From the NCBI GenBank assembly GCA_964454445.1, contig CAYVTD010000003.1, positions 1-64,000 on the forward strand: a stretch of 64,000 nt of DNA, written 5' to 3'. The stretch comes from CAYVTD01 sp964454445. GTDB lineage: Bacteria > Bacteroidota > Ignavibacteria > Kapaibacteriales > UBA2268. This document shows, one piece after another, positions 1 through 8,480 of this stretch. Position 1 is the first letter of the stretch, and every line of letters begins with the position of its first letter. Position numbers and translations under genes: made by a program. A model generated the notes under the pieces. The model made no database searches. It saw only the letters and a program-made list of their open reading frames with translations, and was not told the origin of the DNA.

Positions 1-228
1 TGTAGAAAAAGGGTAGATGTTGTTGACTTGGTTAAATTCAAGATAGTAAAAAAAGCCCCTCTTGCTTGCAAGGGGGGTTGGGGGGATATATTATTAACAT
101 CATTAAAATCAAGAAAGTAAAACAGCTTCATTGCTTGTAGAAAAAGGGTAGATGTTGTTGACTTGGTTAAATTCAAGATAGTAAAAAAAGCCCCCCTTGC
201 AAGCAAGGGGGGTTGGGGGGATACTAAA
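1..228. repeat. 135-bp direct duplication carrying two GC-rich hairpins
   Basis: The sequence beginning at 1 recurs at 136, with about 55 near-identical bases followed by a C-rich/G-rich palindrome. In the second copy the palindrome is CCCCCC (191-196), TTGCAAGCAA (197-206), GGGGGG (207-212), then TT and a second G6 run. The first copy has the same stem with one G-T wobble and a TT instead of AA loop. Read on the minus strand each hairpin is followed by a run of seven T, the form of an intrinsic terminator, and both lie downstream of the minus-strand gene ending at 313. Related hairpins occur near 38.7 kb and 42.1-42.3 kb. Confidence 0.85.
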
Positions 229-312
229 TAGTTTTTATTTAATGAAGACTCATTCTATAAAACTAGATATCTTCTTTTATATAAATATTGAATTATTTCG
301 CTTGAAAACAGA

Positions 313-852
313 TTATTTTGGTAATCTGTAGAGGATGCCGGCGCTGATGCTAAGATATTTCAGATCGGAAACGAATGAATACTTTAAATCGCCGATAAAA
401 TCGATTTGAGGAGATAATGGAAGATGGATGCCACCCATTAGCGCCAAGCCAACTTCGGAGCTAGATGACGATGAGGAATATCCGAGATAGGTAACACTCG
501 TAGAGAACATGTGCAAACCCAATTCAGCGCCGAGGAATAAAGCCATTGAGCCACTCATTGGAAAGAAATATTTGCCGCCGACCTTGATGGGAATCTCGCT
601 CATCGACACGTCCATACCCAAAGTTTTTTCGGAAACCCAGCTTGTGTAACCGATTTTTCCGCAGAGAGCGATATCGGGTGTAGCCATATACTCGAAATCG
701 GCTAAGAAGCCAAATCCGTTATCGCCATCGCTCGGGATATGGTAACCAAGTTGTCCGCCAATAGCCATTGCACCTTTTTGTGCATAGCTGTTGTTGAATG
801 TTAGAGACATAGTCACAAGAACTATTGCAGCGAGAAAAATTGTTTTTTTCAT
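313..852 (-). CDS. Small outer-membrane beta-barrel protein
   Basis: A 179-residue protein with a signal peptide at about residues 1-24 (basic MKK start, hydrophobic core, SYA cleavage site). The mature part consists of alternating hydrophobic strands rich in Gly and aromatics (GGQLGYHIPS, ADFEYMATPDIALCGKIGY) and ends in a strand typical of OmpW-like eight-stranded barrels. A run of seven serines sits near residue 125, probably in an extracellular loop. The start is well supported by a GGAGG ribosome-binding site just upstream. It stands alone, with GC-rich terminator-like hairpins beyond its 3' end. The barrel assignment rests on composition and strand pattern, not on a recognised family motif; substrate or function is unknown. 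Confidence 0.7.
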   Translation of the reverse strand: MKKTIFLAAIVLVTMSLTFNNSYAQKGAMAIGGQLGYHIPSDGDNGFGFLADFEYMATPDIALCGKIGYTSWVSEKTLGMDVSMSEIPIKVGGKYFFPMSGSMALFLGAELGLHMFSTSVTYLGYSSSSSSSEVGLALMGGIHLPLSPQIDFIGDLKYSFVSDLKYLSISAGILYRLPK

Positions 853-1092
853 TAAACCTCCAAATTGTTAGAAAAAAATCCTTAATAGATATTTGTTTAT
901 AAAAAATACTAAGAAACAATCCCATTAATTAAAAGCTAAAATACGAATAATTCTTTTAAATCTAACAAACTATTATCTAAAAACAATTGAACAATTACGC
1001 TTTTTTAAATAATTTTTAAAGTATTATGATAGTAACGAATATAAATTGTTAGTTATTGCAAAAAAATGAAAAAATTCGGTGAAAAAGAAAAA

Positions 1093-1908
1093 TTATTCTT
1101 TTATTGCCCCTGCGGTTAATCCTTTTATAACTTGTTTTTGGAAGATGAGAAAGATAACAAGGACGGGAAGAGCAGACATCGAAGCGCCAGCCATCAGTCT
1201 TCCCCAATCGATTGATTGCTTGCCAAGATAGAATGTAAGCCCGACGGGAAGAGTGCGGAAAGATTCTTCGTTGGTAAATAGAAAAGGGAAAAGGAAGGTG
1301 TTCCAATTACCAAGAAATGTGTAGATAGCAAGCACGGTGAGAACGGGTTTGCAAAGAGGCATAAGTATTCTGAAAAGTATATACCACTCGCCGGCACCAT
1401 CGATACGTGCGGCAAATTCGATTTCTTCGGGCAATGAAAGAATGTATTGTCTGACGAGAAAGATTCCAAAGGGAGTAACGAGCCAAGGCAAGATAAGTGC
1501 ATAATAGGTATTAATCCAACCGAAGTCTACCATAAGCCGGTATAATGGTATCATAATCACGTGTGGAGGGATGATTAATACGCCGAGTATGGTTAGCCAA
1601 ACAGCTGTTTTTCCGAAAAATTGGCGTCGGGCAAGTGAATATCCAGCCATCAGACATAAGAGAATGTTACCCACAGTAACGGCGACGGCTACAAAAGCAG
1701 AATTAAGAAAATAAATGCCAAAGGCATCGGAAGCGAAAGCATCGTAATAGTTAATTAGTGTTGATGGGGCTAAGATAATTTCGAGCAAACCTCCCAAGCT
1801 TTCAGGAAATTCTTTGATGGAAAGCAAGAACATCCACATCATCGGGAAAAGCATTATCAGAGCGATTGCTATAAGGATAATATGGCTTATGATACTTTTG
1901 ATGTTCAT
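1093..1908 (-). CDS. Carbohydrate ABC transporter permease, MalG/AraQ type
   Basis: A 271-residue inner-membrane protein with about six transmembrane segments. The cytoplasmic EAA loop at about residues 162-190 (EEIEFAARIDGAGE followed by the conserved P-L) contacts the ATPase subunit in sugar importers. Length and motif match the second permease (MalG/LacG/AraQ class) of a three-component sugar importer. No partner permease, binding protein or ATPase is in this window, although they could lie elsewhere. The ATG follows the TAA stop of the upstream dacB gene directly and in the same frame, so translation is probably coupled. The sugar cannot be inferred from sequence; glycoside or peptidoglycan-derived sugars would suit the dacB neighbour, but that is a guess. 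Confidence 0.88.
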   Translation of the reverse strand: MNIKSIISHIILIAIALIMLFPMMWMFLLSIKEFPESLGGLLEIILAPSTLINYYDAFASDAFGIYFLNSAFVAVAVTVGNILLCLMAGYSLARRQFFGKTAVWLTILGVLIIPPHVIMIPLYRLMVDFGWINTYYALILPWLVTPFGIFLVRQYILSLPEEIEFAARIDGAGEWYILFRILMPLCKPVLTVLAIYTFLGNWNTFLFPFLFTNEESFRTLPVGLTFYLGKQSIDWGRLMAGASMSALPVLVIFLIFQKQVIKGLTAGAIKE

Positions 1909-3498
1909 TTAATTTTCTACATTATAGTAAAAGAATTGAGAAAGGGTTTTGCCTATTTCAGCTTCGGCTTGTTTGTAATACCAGACTGCATTGCCGTTGA
2001 AAATAAAGGCAAAGCAAAGCCGTTCGCCATCAATAGTATTAACATACCCGGCAAGAGAACTTGCGTTGCGTAAAGTGCCTGTCTTAGCGTGCAAATTCTC
2101 ATAAGCATGCGTATCGGACATTCTTCTTCTGAGAGTTCCGTCGGTGCCGGCTATAGCAAGACAGGAATCTAATTCGCGGTGGAAATCTAGCTTTTCAGAT
2201 TCTATTAGTAATTGCACGAGGGTTTTTGCTGTTAAAAGATTTCGTCTTGATAAACCGGAGCCGTCGTTGAGTTGGCAGCCTTGAAAAAAAATGGAGTATT
2301 TGTCCATTATTTTTTTTGTTACCGTTTTTGCTCCTGCAGCATTATCGCTAAATTTGCCAGATTCGGCACCAATGAGCTTAAACAGCATTTCGGCGAGAAA
2401 ATTATCGCTTTTTTTCAAAACAGGATAGATGATGTTTTTAATATCGCGAGTTGTTTCTGATAATTTATAGAGTCTTTTGTTTGAATCAAGTTTAGAGATT
2501 TCCTTGATACCGAAATCGTCCTTAATTATAATGCCGCCTGCTTCGAGTCGCTCTTTAAAAGCGCCAGCAATTGCAAGATGAGGATTGTAAATATAATAAC
2601 TATAAGAATAAGTTCTATTAGGAGGTAAGCTGCCACTAATAAAAAAATGTTGGATGCCATCGACCATTTTAGTAGAAACCGATATTTTGCCTTTTTTGCT
2701 AACAGTCGAAGAATTGCTAACTTTAAAAGCAGGCGATGAGGGAATAATCTGAACATTTGTTGATGTTCCCGGTTTAGCACCGGAGGTAATCAAAATAGTA
2801 GCAATATTCTTTTTAAAGCACAAGGCAGTAATTGGTGGAGTGCCTTCCACATGTTCGGCATCTCCGCTATACTCTTTGCGGACAGTTTTCGAATCGAAAA
2901 AAGAGCCGTCGGCATAGATAGAGCCATTGATTCTCTTAATACCAAGATTTTTTATGTCGTCAGCAAGTTTTTCTATATCAGAAATCGACAGGAAAGGGTC
3001 GCCTCGGCCATAAATGAACAAGTTGCCGTTTAAAACGCTATCTTGGAACTTGTTACTGTCAGTATAAACTATTGTTTTTATTTGAAAATTCTTGCCAAGT
3101 TCTTGCAAAGCCACAAAACAGGTAACAAGTTTGGTATTGGAAGCAGGTGTTAGGGGTAGATCTATGTTTTTTTGATAATAATACTTTTTTGTTGTAAGGG
3201 AATAGACAGCGATGCCAAATTTCGATTTTTGTATGTTTTTATCACTTAATACTCTGTCAATTTCGGTTTGTAATGTTTGCAAGCAAGCATCGCTATCACT
3301 CGATTTAATAGCTTGATTTTTTGTAATTTGTTGTCGTGGCTGATTGAAGCTTGCTTGAGAAAAAATGCTTGAAATTAAAACAAAAAAAATAAATAATTGA
3401 CAAATAATGAAAGTTGTGGCATTTCTGTATGACATAGTTTTCTTGAATTTTAAATAAATAATAGATTGTCGCGCTTCATGTTTTATGGAATTATTCAT
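1909..3498 (-). CDS. dacB: D-alanyl-D-alanine carboxypeptidase/endopeptidase (PBP4, peptidase S13)
   Basis: A 529-residue periplasmic penicillin-binding protein that trims or cleaves peptide cross-links in peptidoglycan. The three active-site motifs are present in order: SNTK (Ser120, Lys123), SDN (364-366) and KTG (472-474), with the long insertion between motifs 1 and 2 that defines the S13 family. The annotated start gives a 21-residue polar extension; an internal ATG at 3435 (MSYRNATT...) would place a normal signal peptide at the N-terminus and may be the true start, since neither has a good ribosome-binding site. It lies 14 bases after waaA and abuts the ABC permease, in what looks like one minus-strand operon yfhO-waaA-dacB-permease. 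Confidence 0.92.
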   Translation of the reverse strand: MNNSIKHEARQSIIYLKFKKTMSYRNATTFIICQLFIFFVLISSIFSQASFNQPRQQITKNQAIKSSDSDACLQTLQTEIDRVLSDKNIQKSKFGIAVYSLTTKKYYYQKNIDLPLTPASNTKLVTCFVALQELGKNFQIKTIVYTDSNKFQDSVLNGNLFIYGRGDPFLSISDIEKLADDIKNLGIKRINGSIYADGSFFDSKTVRKEYSGDAEHVEGTPPITALCFKKNIATILITSGAKPGTSTNVQIIPSSPAFKVSNSSTVSKKGKISVSTKMVDGIQHFFISGSLPPNRTYSYSYYIYNPHLAIAGAFKERLEAGGIIIKDDFGIKEISKLDSNKRLYKLSETTRDIKNIIYPVLKKSDNFLAEMLFKLIGAESGKFSDNAAGAKTVTKKIMDKYSIFFQGCQLNDGSGLSRRNLLTAKTLVQLLIESEKLDFHRELDSCLAIAGTDGTLRRRMSDTHAYENLHAKTGTLRNASSLAGYVNTIDGERLCFAFIFNGNAVWYYKQAEAEIGKTLSQFFYYNVEN

Positions 3499-3512
3499 AT
3501 TTTAATAAAAAT

Positions 3513-4808
3513 TTATCTATTCAAAAGTGCTTTAGCTAAAATCTTGCTCGAGCCAGTCAAATTGTAAACGTATTCCTTTGCAGTTTTTCCGGAAAGTTTA
3601 AGTAATTCCTTGTCGGAATTCATTTTTTTTATCCATTGAGTAAAATCCTGCTTATTTTCAATAGTTGTAAGAACTTTTAATTTCAAAAGTTCACGAGCAT
3701 CATAAGAGTTTTCAATACCTGGTCCCGTGCAAAGGGGCAAACCATAACCGGCAGGCTCGGTTACGCTATGGATACCTACACCGAAGCCGCCACCAATATA
3801 TGCTGCTGTTGCAATGGAATATAATTGTAAGAGTTTGCCAACGCTATCGACAATAATATGTTTTCCGTTTAGATTTTCTTTGATTTCTTTAATGTTTAAA
3901 TTCTCCAATTGTTTTAATAATTCACTTAACAATAAGGAATTAGGTAATTTAGTCCTGATTCTGTTAATATTAGTTGCTTCTGGCTCGTGAGGGACAATTA
4001 CCAATCTGATATTCAAACGATTTTTTTTGTAGAACTCGTAAACTGTGTCAATTACAATATCTTCATCAGGCTTCCAAGAGCTGCCTACAACAAGCACAAA
4101 ATCCTCGTCTTGAAAAATTTCTCTGGGAATGATTGGATTCTTCTGGGAACGGGCAACGTTTTGGATAATACGGTCAAAGCGTGTATCGGTCATTGTTTCC
4201 ACTTTTTCCAAGCCGATTAGGTCAATGAAAAATTTAGAATGATAATCGCCAATAGTGAAGATTTTTGTAAAAAATGAGTAACTCGATTTAGAAAACGATT
4301 TAAAAAAGGGAAAAGTTCGCAGGGCATTGCTGCCAGGGACGGTTGCGCAGATAAGATAAACAGGAATCTGTTTATTATATAGTTGTTCGATGTAATTCCT
4401 CCAAATTTCGTACCGCACAAAAGCTACTGCTCGCGGTTTTATTTTTGAAATCAACATTTTTGCATTTGCTCGAGTATCGAAAGGCAAATAAATGATTGCA
4501 TCGGCATAAGAATATTGTTGCTGATTGATATATCCCGATGGAGAAAAGAAAGACACAACGATTTGCACATCTGGTTCCATCTTTTTTATTTCTTCGATTA
4601 CCGGCTTTGCTTGCTCGAATTCACCCATAGAAGCAGAATGAAACCAAAGACGAGGTCTGGAATTATCGAGTTTATCCAATGCTGATAATGAATTACGCCA
4701 TTGCGACTGCCTTTCTTTCAGTTTCTTATTGAATGGCTTCATAATGAAGACGATAAGCAAGCCGAGAGGAACAAAAAAGATATTATATATTAGCGAAACA
4801 AAGCTCAT
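3513..4808 (-). CDS. waaA: 3-deoxy-D-manno-octulosonic acid (Kdo) transferase
   Basis: A 431-residue GT30-family enzyme that adds Kdo from CMP-Kdo to lipid A precursor at the inner face of the cytoplasmic membrane, implying LPS or lipooligosaccharide. An N-terminal hydrophobic anchor (about 5-24) is followed by the conserved HSASMGE segment with the presumed catalytic Glu63. The C-terminal half has the nucleotide-binding features expected of the family (VVGSSWKPDED; YIGGGFGVGIHSVTEPAGYG, near residue 345; the typical family pattern is GGG-(x)-HN-EPA). Its start codon overlaps the stop of the upstream yfhO-like gene by four bases (ATGA), indicating translational coupling. Length matches the family (about 420-430). 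Confidence 0.93.
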   Translation of the reverse strand: MSFVSLIYNIFFVPLGLLIVFIMKPFNKKLKERQSQWRNSLSALDKLDNSRPRLWFHSASMGEFEQAKPVIEEIKKMEPDVQIVVSFFSPSGYINQQQYSYADAIIYLPFDTRANAKMLISKIKPRAVAFVRYEIWRNYIEQLYNKQIPVYLICATVPGSNALRTFPFFKSFSKSSYSFFTKIFTIGDYHSKFFIDLIGLEKVETMTDTRFDRIIQNVARSQKNPIIPREIFQDEDFVLVVGSSWKPDEDIVIDTVYEFYKKNRLNIRLVIVPHEPEATNINRIRTKLPNSLLLSELLKQLENLNIKEIKENLNGKHIIVDSVGKLLQLYSIATAAYIGGGFGVGIHSVTEPAGYGLPLCTGPGIENSYDARELLKLKVLTTIENKQDFTQWIKKMNSDKELLKLSGKTAKEYVYNLTGSSKILAKALLNR

Positions 4809-7144
4809 TCGTTAATCTTTCTTTTCTTTGGCAGACAGGTCAAACCGATGCCTGCGATGGCAATGAGCAAGCTAATAATTGTAATCAGTGAGCCGCTGGA
4901 AAAGGCTTCAGATTCATATTTCATTTCGATAATATGAGTGCCTTTTTTAACGGGGACAGCCCTGAAACAATAGTTTGCTGTATAAACCTTCGTCTCCTTG
5001 CCGTCTGTGTATGCCTTCCAAGCAGGATACCAGATTTCGCTTAAAACAAGGAATCCGTTTGATTTAGCATTGACTTTGAATCTCATACTATTATTTGAAT
5101 ATTCCAAACACTCTGCTTTGCTTTCGAGATTTGAATCTGGTGAAAGCTTTAAATCAAAACTTTTTTCTAAAATAACAATTTTTTTGAAGTCAAAGGTAGT
5201 ATCCTTCATTATCCTAGCTATTTTTGCCGTGTCTGCAACAATAACATCGTGGACGACCCAAGCCCTTGGTAAATAGTTTTCTCTTTCTTTAAAATAAGGT
5301 TGATTGTTTTCGTTGATTGCTATTTCGTATTTTACATTGTAAAGGTTATACATTTGCTCGGTTGTAGCAACAGGAGGGCGCACCCTTTGTAAAATCAATG
5401 GGTTGTATCCTTCGATAAGCATTATTTCATCAATCAATCCCTGATTGCGGTTCATTGCCATATAGCTAGGATTATACATACGCATTGCCGTTCTGAAAAT
5501 GCTTTTTGGCGGATTGGGCTTCAACATTTTTTTAAGGTTGGGGAATAGCTGATATTGCTCTTTCGGATTGTTTTTTGAAGCATTAAAAGACGAACCAGAG
5601 ATATTGAGGTCGATAAATGTCAATACAACTATTGCACTGCCTAATATCAAGGCTTTTTTGTTGCCTTTTATTAGCATAAACAATGGAATAAATATTAAAA
5701 TGGTAAAGACTAGTGCCGCTACGCCATAGCTTTTTATAAAACTCAAAGATTCTTCAGGTGCAGACAAGAGCGAACCAATAATGCCAGCTGCTGCCATTAA
5801 AGAAATTAAGAATGGGAAAGATGAAGCAATGATTAATTTTTTTATTTTACCAATATTTTGAAAAATACTGTCAAAGCCAAATCCAGCGACAAGCGAAAAA
5901 GCAAAAACAAGAATAAACAAGATTCTCGCAGGAAATCGAAAAGTGCCAAACAGAGGCAAATTGTAAAAAATGCTCCAAATAAAGAAATTATCACCAAGGG
6001 CATAAAGAAATGAAAATACTGACATAACAAGCAAGAACGCTATTTTTCTTTCTTTTACTCGTGTGATAAAGCCGAAAGTGGCTAATATCAGAGCTGCGAT
6101 GCCGAAATAATAGCCAGTATCCCAATAAAAATAGTATTCTCCACCATAAAAAGGAACATCTGTTTGACCGCTGGCTCCTGTGTAGCCATATACTTTCGGT
6201 ACCACTGAACTGAAAATCTGGCTGTAGAGGAGAGAGCCTTCAGATGCTTCTTCATAAGTATAATTATTTCTTTGAGTTAGCGAGGCAAGCTCTTGAGATG
6301 GAAGTAGCTGAATAGAGAAAATACCCGCACCGATGATAATAGTAATAAGTGCAGCAGCTATTAGCTTGTAATGTTGTTTAAAATCAAAACTTTTTTTGAT
6401 ATATGAAAACATATACCATAATGTCATTACAAACAAAAAGAAAACGATATATAAAGTTGTCTGTGGATGCCCCGCGAGCATGGTCATACCAAGGATTAAT
6501 CCTGCATAAAGGGCAGACCTGATACTACCTTCTTTTATTCCTTTTAAAAAAAACATTACAATCAGTGGAAACCAGGCAAAATGATAGACCATCATTGGAT
6601 GGATGCCGTGCAATACTATTGGAAACGAAAAGCCGTAGCTTACTGCAGCTATTGTTGCGCCTATTTGGCTTGTTTTCCAATATCTTGCAAGGTGATAGAC
6701 AGAAAATTGAGCGATAAAATAATGTAAGATAACGATGAACTGCAGCCCCCAAACGGAAAGACCACCGTTTGAGTCAAGAAAAATCATCGTTAAACGGTTA
6801 AAAGGATAGAAAAAACCTGTTTGCAAGTCAGCGAGAAAAGGCATTCCTGAAAAAGTGAAAGGATTCCAAAACGGAAGTGAGCCTTTTGCAAATTCGCGAG
6901 CTGCAAAGGTTTGCCAAGGGAAATACTGTTCTGCAAAATCTTCCCAGAAATATGTATTTCCGAACAATTGTCCACCAAAGAAAATAAGTGTTGTAGCTAT
7001 AAAGAGTAATAATATGGCAAAGTAGGGGATTTTAATACTGTTAATGTCTAAAGCTGACTTTTGGACTTCGATTTTGCGGCGAGTGGGCTTTTCAGCCGAT
7101 ATCTTTGTTTGTGCTTTTGGCAAATTGCTTACTTTCTTTTTCAT
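4805..7144 (-). CDS. YfhO-family multi-spanning membrane protein
   Basis: A 779-residue protein with a basic N-terminal tail, about 12-13 transmembrane helices and a C-terminal soluble domain that ends with one more helix and a basic tail (CLPKKRKINE). The N-terminal half has the hallmarks of the YfhO / GT-C-like family: a first periplasmic loop containing FWEDFAEQYFPWQ and FWNPFTFSGMPFLAD. In Gram-positives YfhO is linked to glycosylation of lipoteichoic acid; in Bacteroidota-type genomes its substrate is unknown. It is the first gene of the operon with waaA, which it overlaps by four bases, so a role in envelope glycan modification is a reasonable inference. Confidence 0.85.
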   Translation of the reverse strand: MKKKVSNLPKAQTKISAEKPTRRKIEVQKSALDINSIKIPYFAILLLFIATTLIFFGGQLFGNTYFWEDFAEQYFPWQTFAAREFAKGSLPFWNPFTFSGMPFLADLQTGFFYPFNRLTMIFLDSNGGLSVWGLQFIVILHYFIAQFSVYHLARYWKTSQIGATIAAVSYGFSFPIVLHGIHPMMVYHFAWFPLIVMFFLKGIKEGSIRSALYAGLILGMTMLAGHPQTTLYIVFFLFVMTLWYMFSYIKKSFDFKQHYKLIAAALITIIIGAGIFSIQLLPSQELASLTQRNNYTYEEASEGSLLYSQIFSSVVPKVYGYTGASGQTDVPFYGGEYYFYWDTGYYFGIAALILATFGFITRVKERKIAFLLVMSVFSFLYALGDNFFIWSIFYNLPLFGTFRFPARILFILVFAFSLVAGFGFDSIFQNIGKIKKLIIASSFPFLISLMAAAGIIGSLLSAPEESLSFIKSYGVAALVFTILIFIPLFMLIKGNKKALILGSAIVVLTFIDLNISGSSFNASKNNPKEQYQLFPNLKKMLKPNPPKSIFRTAMRMYNPSYMAMNRNQGLIDEIMLIEGYNPLILQRVRPPVATTEQMYNLYNVKYEIAINENNQPYFKERENYLPRAWVVHDVIVADTAKIARIMKDTTFDFKKIVILEKSFDLKLSPDSNLESKAECLEYSNNSMRFKVNAKSNGFLVLSEIWYPAWKAYTDGKETKVYTANYCFRAVPVKKGTHIIEMKYESEAFSSGSLITIISLLIAIAGIGLTCLPKKRKINE

Positions 7145-7204
7145 TTTTCTTTTGCACTTTTTTTTAAAAGGATAATTCTTTTTCTATTAAATTCGTAAAT
7201 AATT

Positions 7205-7249
7205 GTTAAAAATAAAAAAGAGGCAATCAAAAATTTGATGATTGCCCCT
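7205..7249 (-). terminator. Intrinsic terminator of the split T9SS gene
   Basis: On the minus strand GGGGCAATC pairs with GATTGCCTC (nine pairs, one G-T wobble) around an 11-base loop, followed directly by TTTTTTATTTTT. It lies just beyond the stop codon at 7272 and upstream of the yfhO-like gene, so it separates the two minus-strand transcription units. Confidence 0.75.
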
Positions 7250-7271
7250 ATTGATAGAAAAAAAGAAATTA

Positions 7272-8480
7272 TTATTTATTAACAACAATAGGATAGACTT
7301 TAGAGACGCCATTCAAAGTAACGTTGGCATAATACACTCCGTTTGCCAATTCAGCTAGATTCAACTTGAAAGTGTTTAATCCTGCAGGTAAGTAACCATT
7401 TGCTATGCTTGAAATTTTTGAACCAAGAGCATTGTAAAGAGAAATATCTGATGAATTTGAGGGATTGATTGTAGCGATTTCCAATGTACTGTGGTCAGTT
7501 GCTGGATTTGGATAGGAGTTGATAGTAATCGATTTAAGGATATTGTCATTTTGCACAGAAACCGGAGTGTTATCGATCCTAAGATTGTCAATATACCAAC
7601 CGTCCATATTTTGGATAGAAGCGCTAACCAGCTTGAATTGTAAATATATGGTTTTTCCGTTGTATGCAGCAAGATCGACAGTGTAGCTTTCCCATTGGCT
7701 GTCATCAAGATTAGTCTGGAATTTGTCTGATGAATTTTTATTTATCCATCTTAGAGATTTCCAGGTTTTCATATTGTCGTCTGAGATGTTTATTTCCCCA
7801 TGGTCATTGACGTTTATTAAACCAATATGGTCAAAAGCAAGAACGTTTTTGTTGGGGGCAATAACAGCAGGAGCAAAAATAATTGATGTAACTTTAAATC
7901 TTGGATAATTAGCATCAGGAGAGTCAGTGAGACAGTTTGGCTCGGAAACAAAAGCTTTGTTGGTAATTGCCCAAGCATCAAGAGTGTAAACAGGCAAGCG
8001 CACTGCCTCATCGTCAAATCTATCGATAAATGTTGTATAAGGAGCGCCTGAATAGGCTAATATTTCTTCAGAAAAATCACTTTCAGTTTCGATTGTTCCG
8101 CGTTTGCCTACGGCTTTCAGTTTTATCAAGTAGAATTTTTTAGTAGGTACTTCAAGAACATAAGTGGAGATTTCACCGGGAGCGACTCCGTCGAAAGTAG
8201 CGACTTGTTGTCCATCGCTATAAATGCTGATTTTTTCGAAATCATGGAAGAAAGAGCCATCGGTGTGTTCATTAGGGTTCATCCAAGTCAATTTGATACC
8301 TTTTTCATCAGGCTCGGCGCTAAGGTTATAAGGTGCTTTTGGTTTAAGAGAGCCTCCGGCGATACCGCTTATGGACACAATAGAACTTTCCAAGCCATCA
8401 CTTGTATGTGTTTTCAAATTAAAAGTAAATTGCTCGCCGTCGATAAGCCCCGATGCCTCAAACATGGACGCCTTTATCAA
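7272..8480 (-). CDS. C-terminal part of frameshifted BNR/FnIII T9SS protein
   Basis: The open frame starts at a TTG that is unlikely to be a true start. It resumes a fibronectin-III-like domain whose first half is encoded in the preceding frame, then has a second FnIII-like domain (APYNLSAEPDEKGIKLTW), a jelly-roll-like segment (residues about 150-300, with WYIDNLRIDN), and a T9SS type A sorting domain (SYPNPATDHSTLEI ... ANGVYYANVTLNG). It has no signal peptide of its own and overlaps the upstream frame by 23 bases, so the two frames together encode one protein of about 980 residues. A single-base indel, either biological or in the assembly, explains the break. Function of the intact protein: a secreted, probably surface-attached BNR-repeat protein. 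Confidence 0.85.
   Translation of the reverse strand: MIKASMFEASGLIDGEQFTFNLKTHTSDGLESSIVSISGIAGGSLKPKAPYNLSAEPDEKGIKLTWMNPNEHTDGSFFHDFEKISIYSDGQQVATFDGVAPGEISTYVLEVPTKKFYLIKLKAVGKRGTIETESDFSEEILAYSGAPYTTFIDRFDDEAVRLPVYTLDAWAITNKAFVSEPNCLTDSPDANYPRFKVTSIIFAPAVIAPNKNVLAFDHIGLINVNDHGEINISDDNMKTWKSLRWINKNSSDKFQTNLDDSQWESYTVDLAAYNGKTIYLQFKLVSASIQNMDGWYIDNLRIDNTPVSVQNDNILKSITINSYPNPATDHSTLEIATINPSNSSDISLYNALGSKISSIANGYLPAGLNTFKLNLAELANGVYYANVTLNGVSKVYPIVVNK

Noticed and set aside
7272..8480. Independent gene starting at the TTG near 8480
   Set aside because: No signal peptide and the first residues continue an interrupted FnIII domain, so it is the second half of a frameshifted gene.
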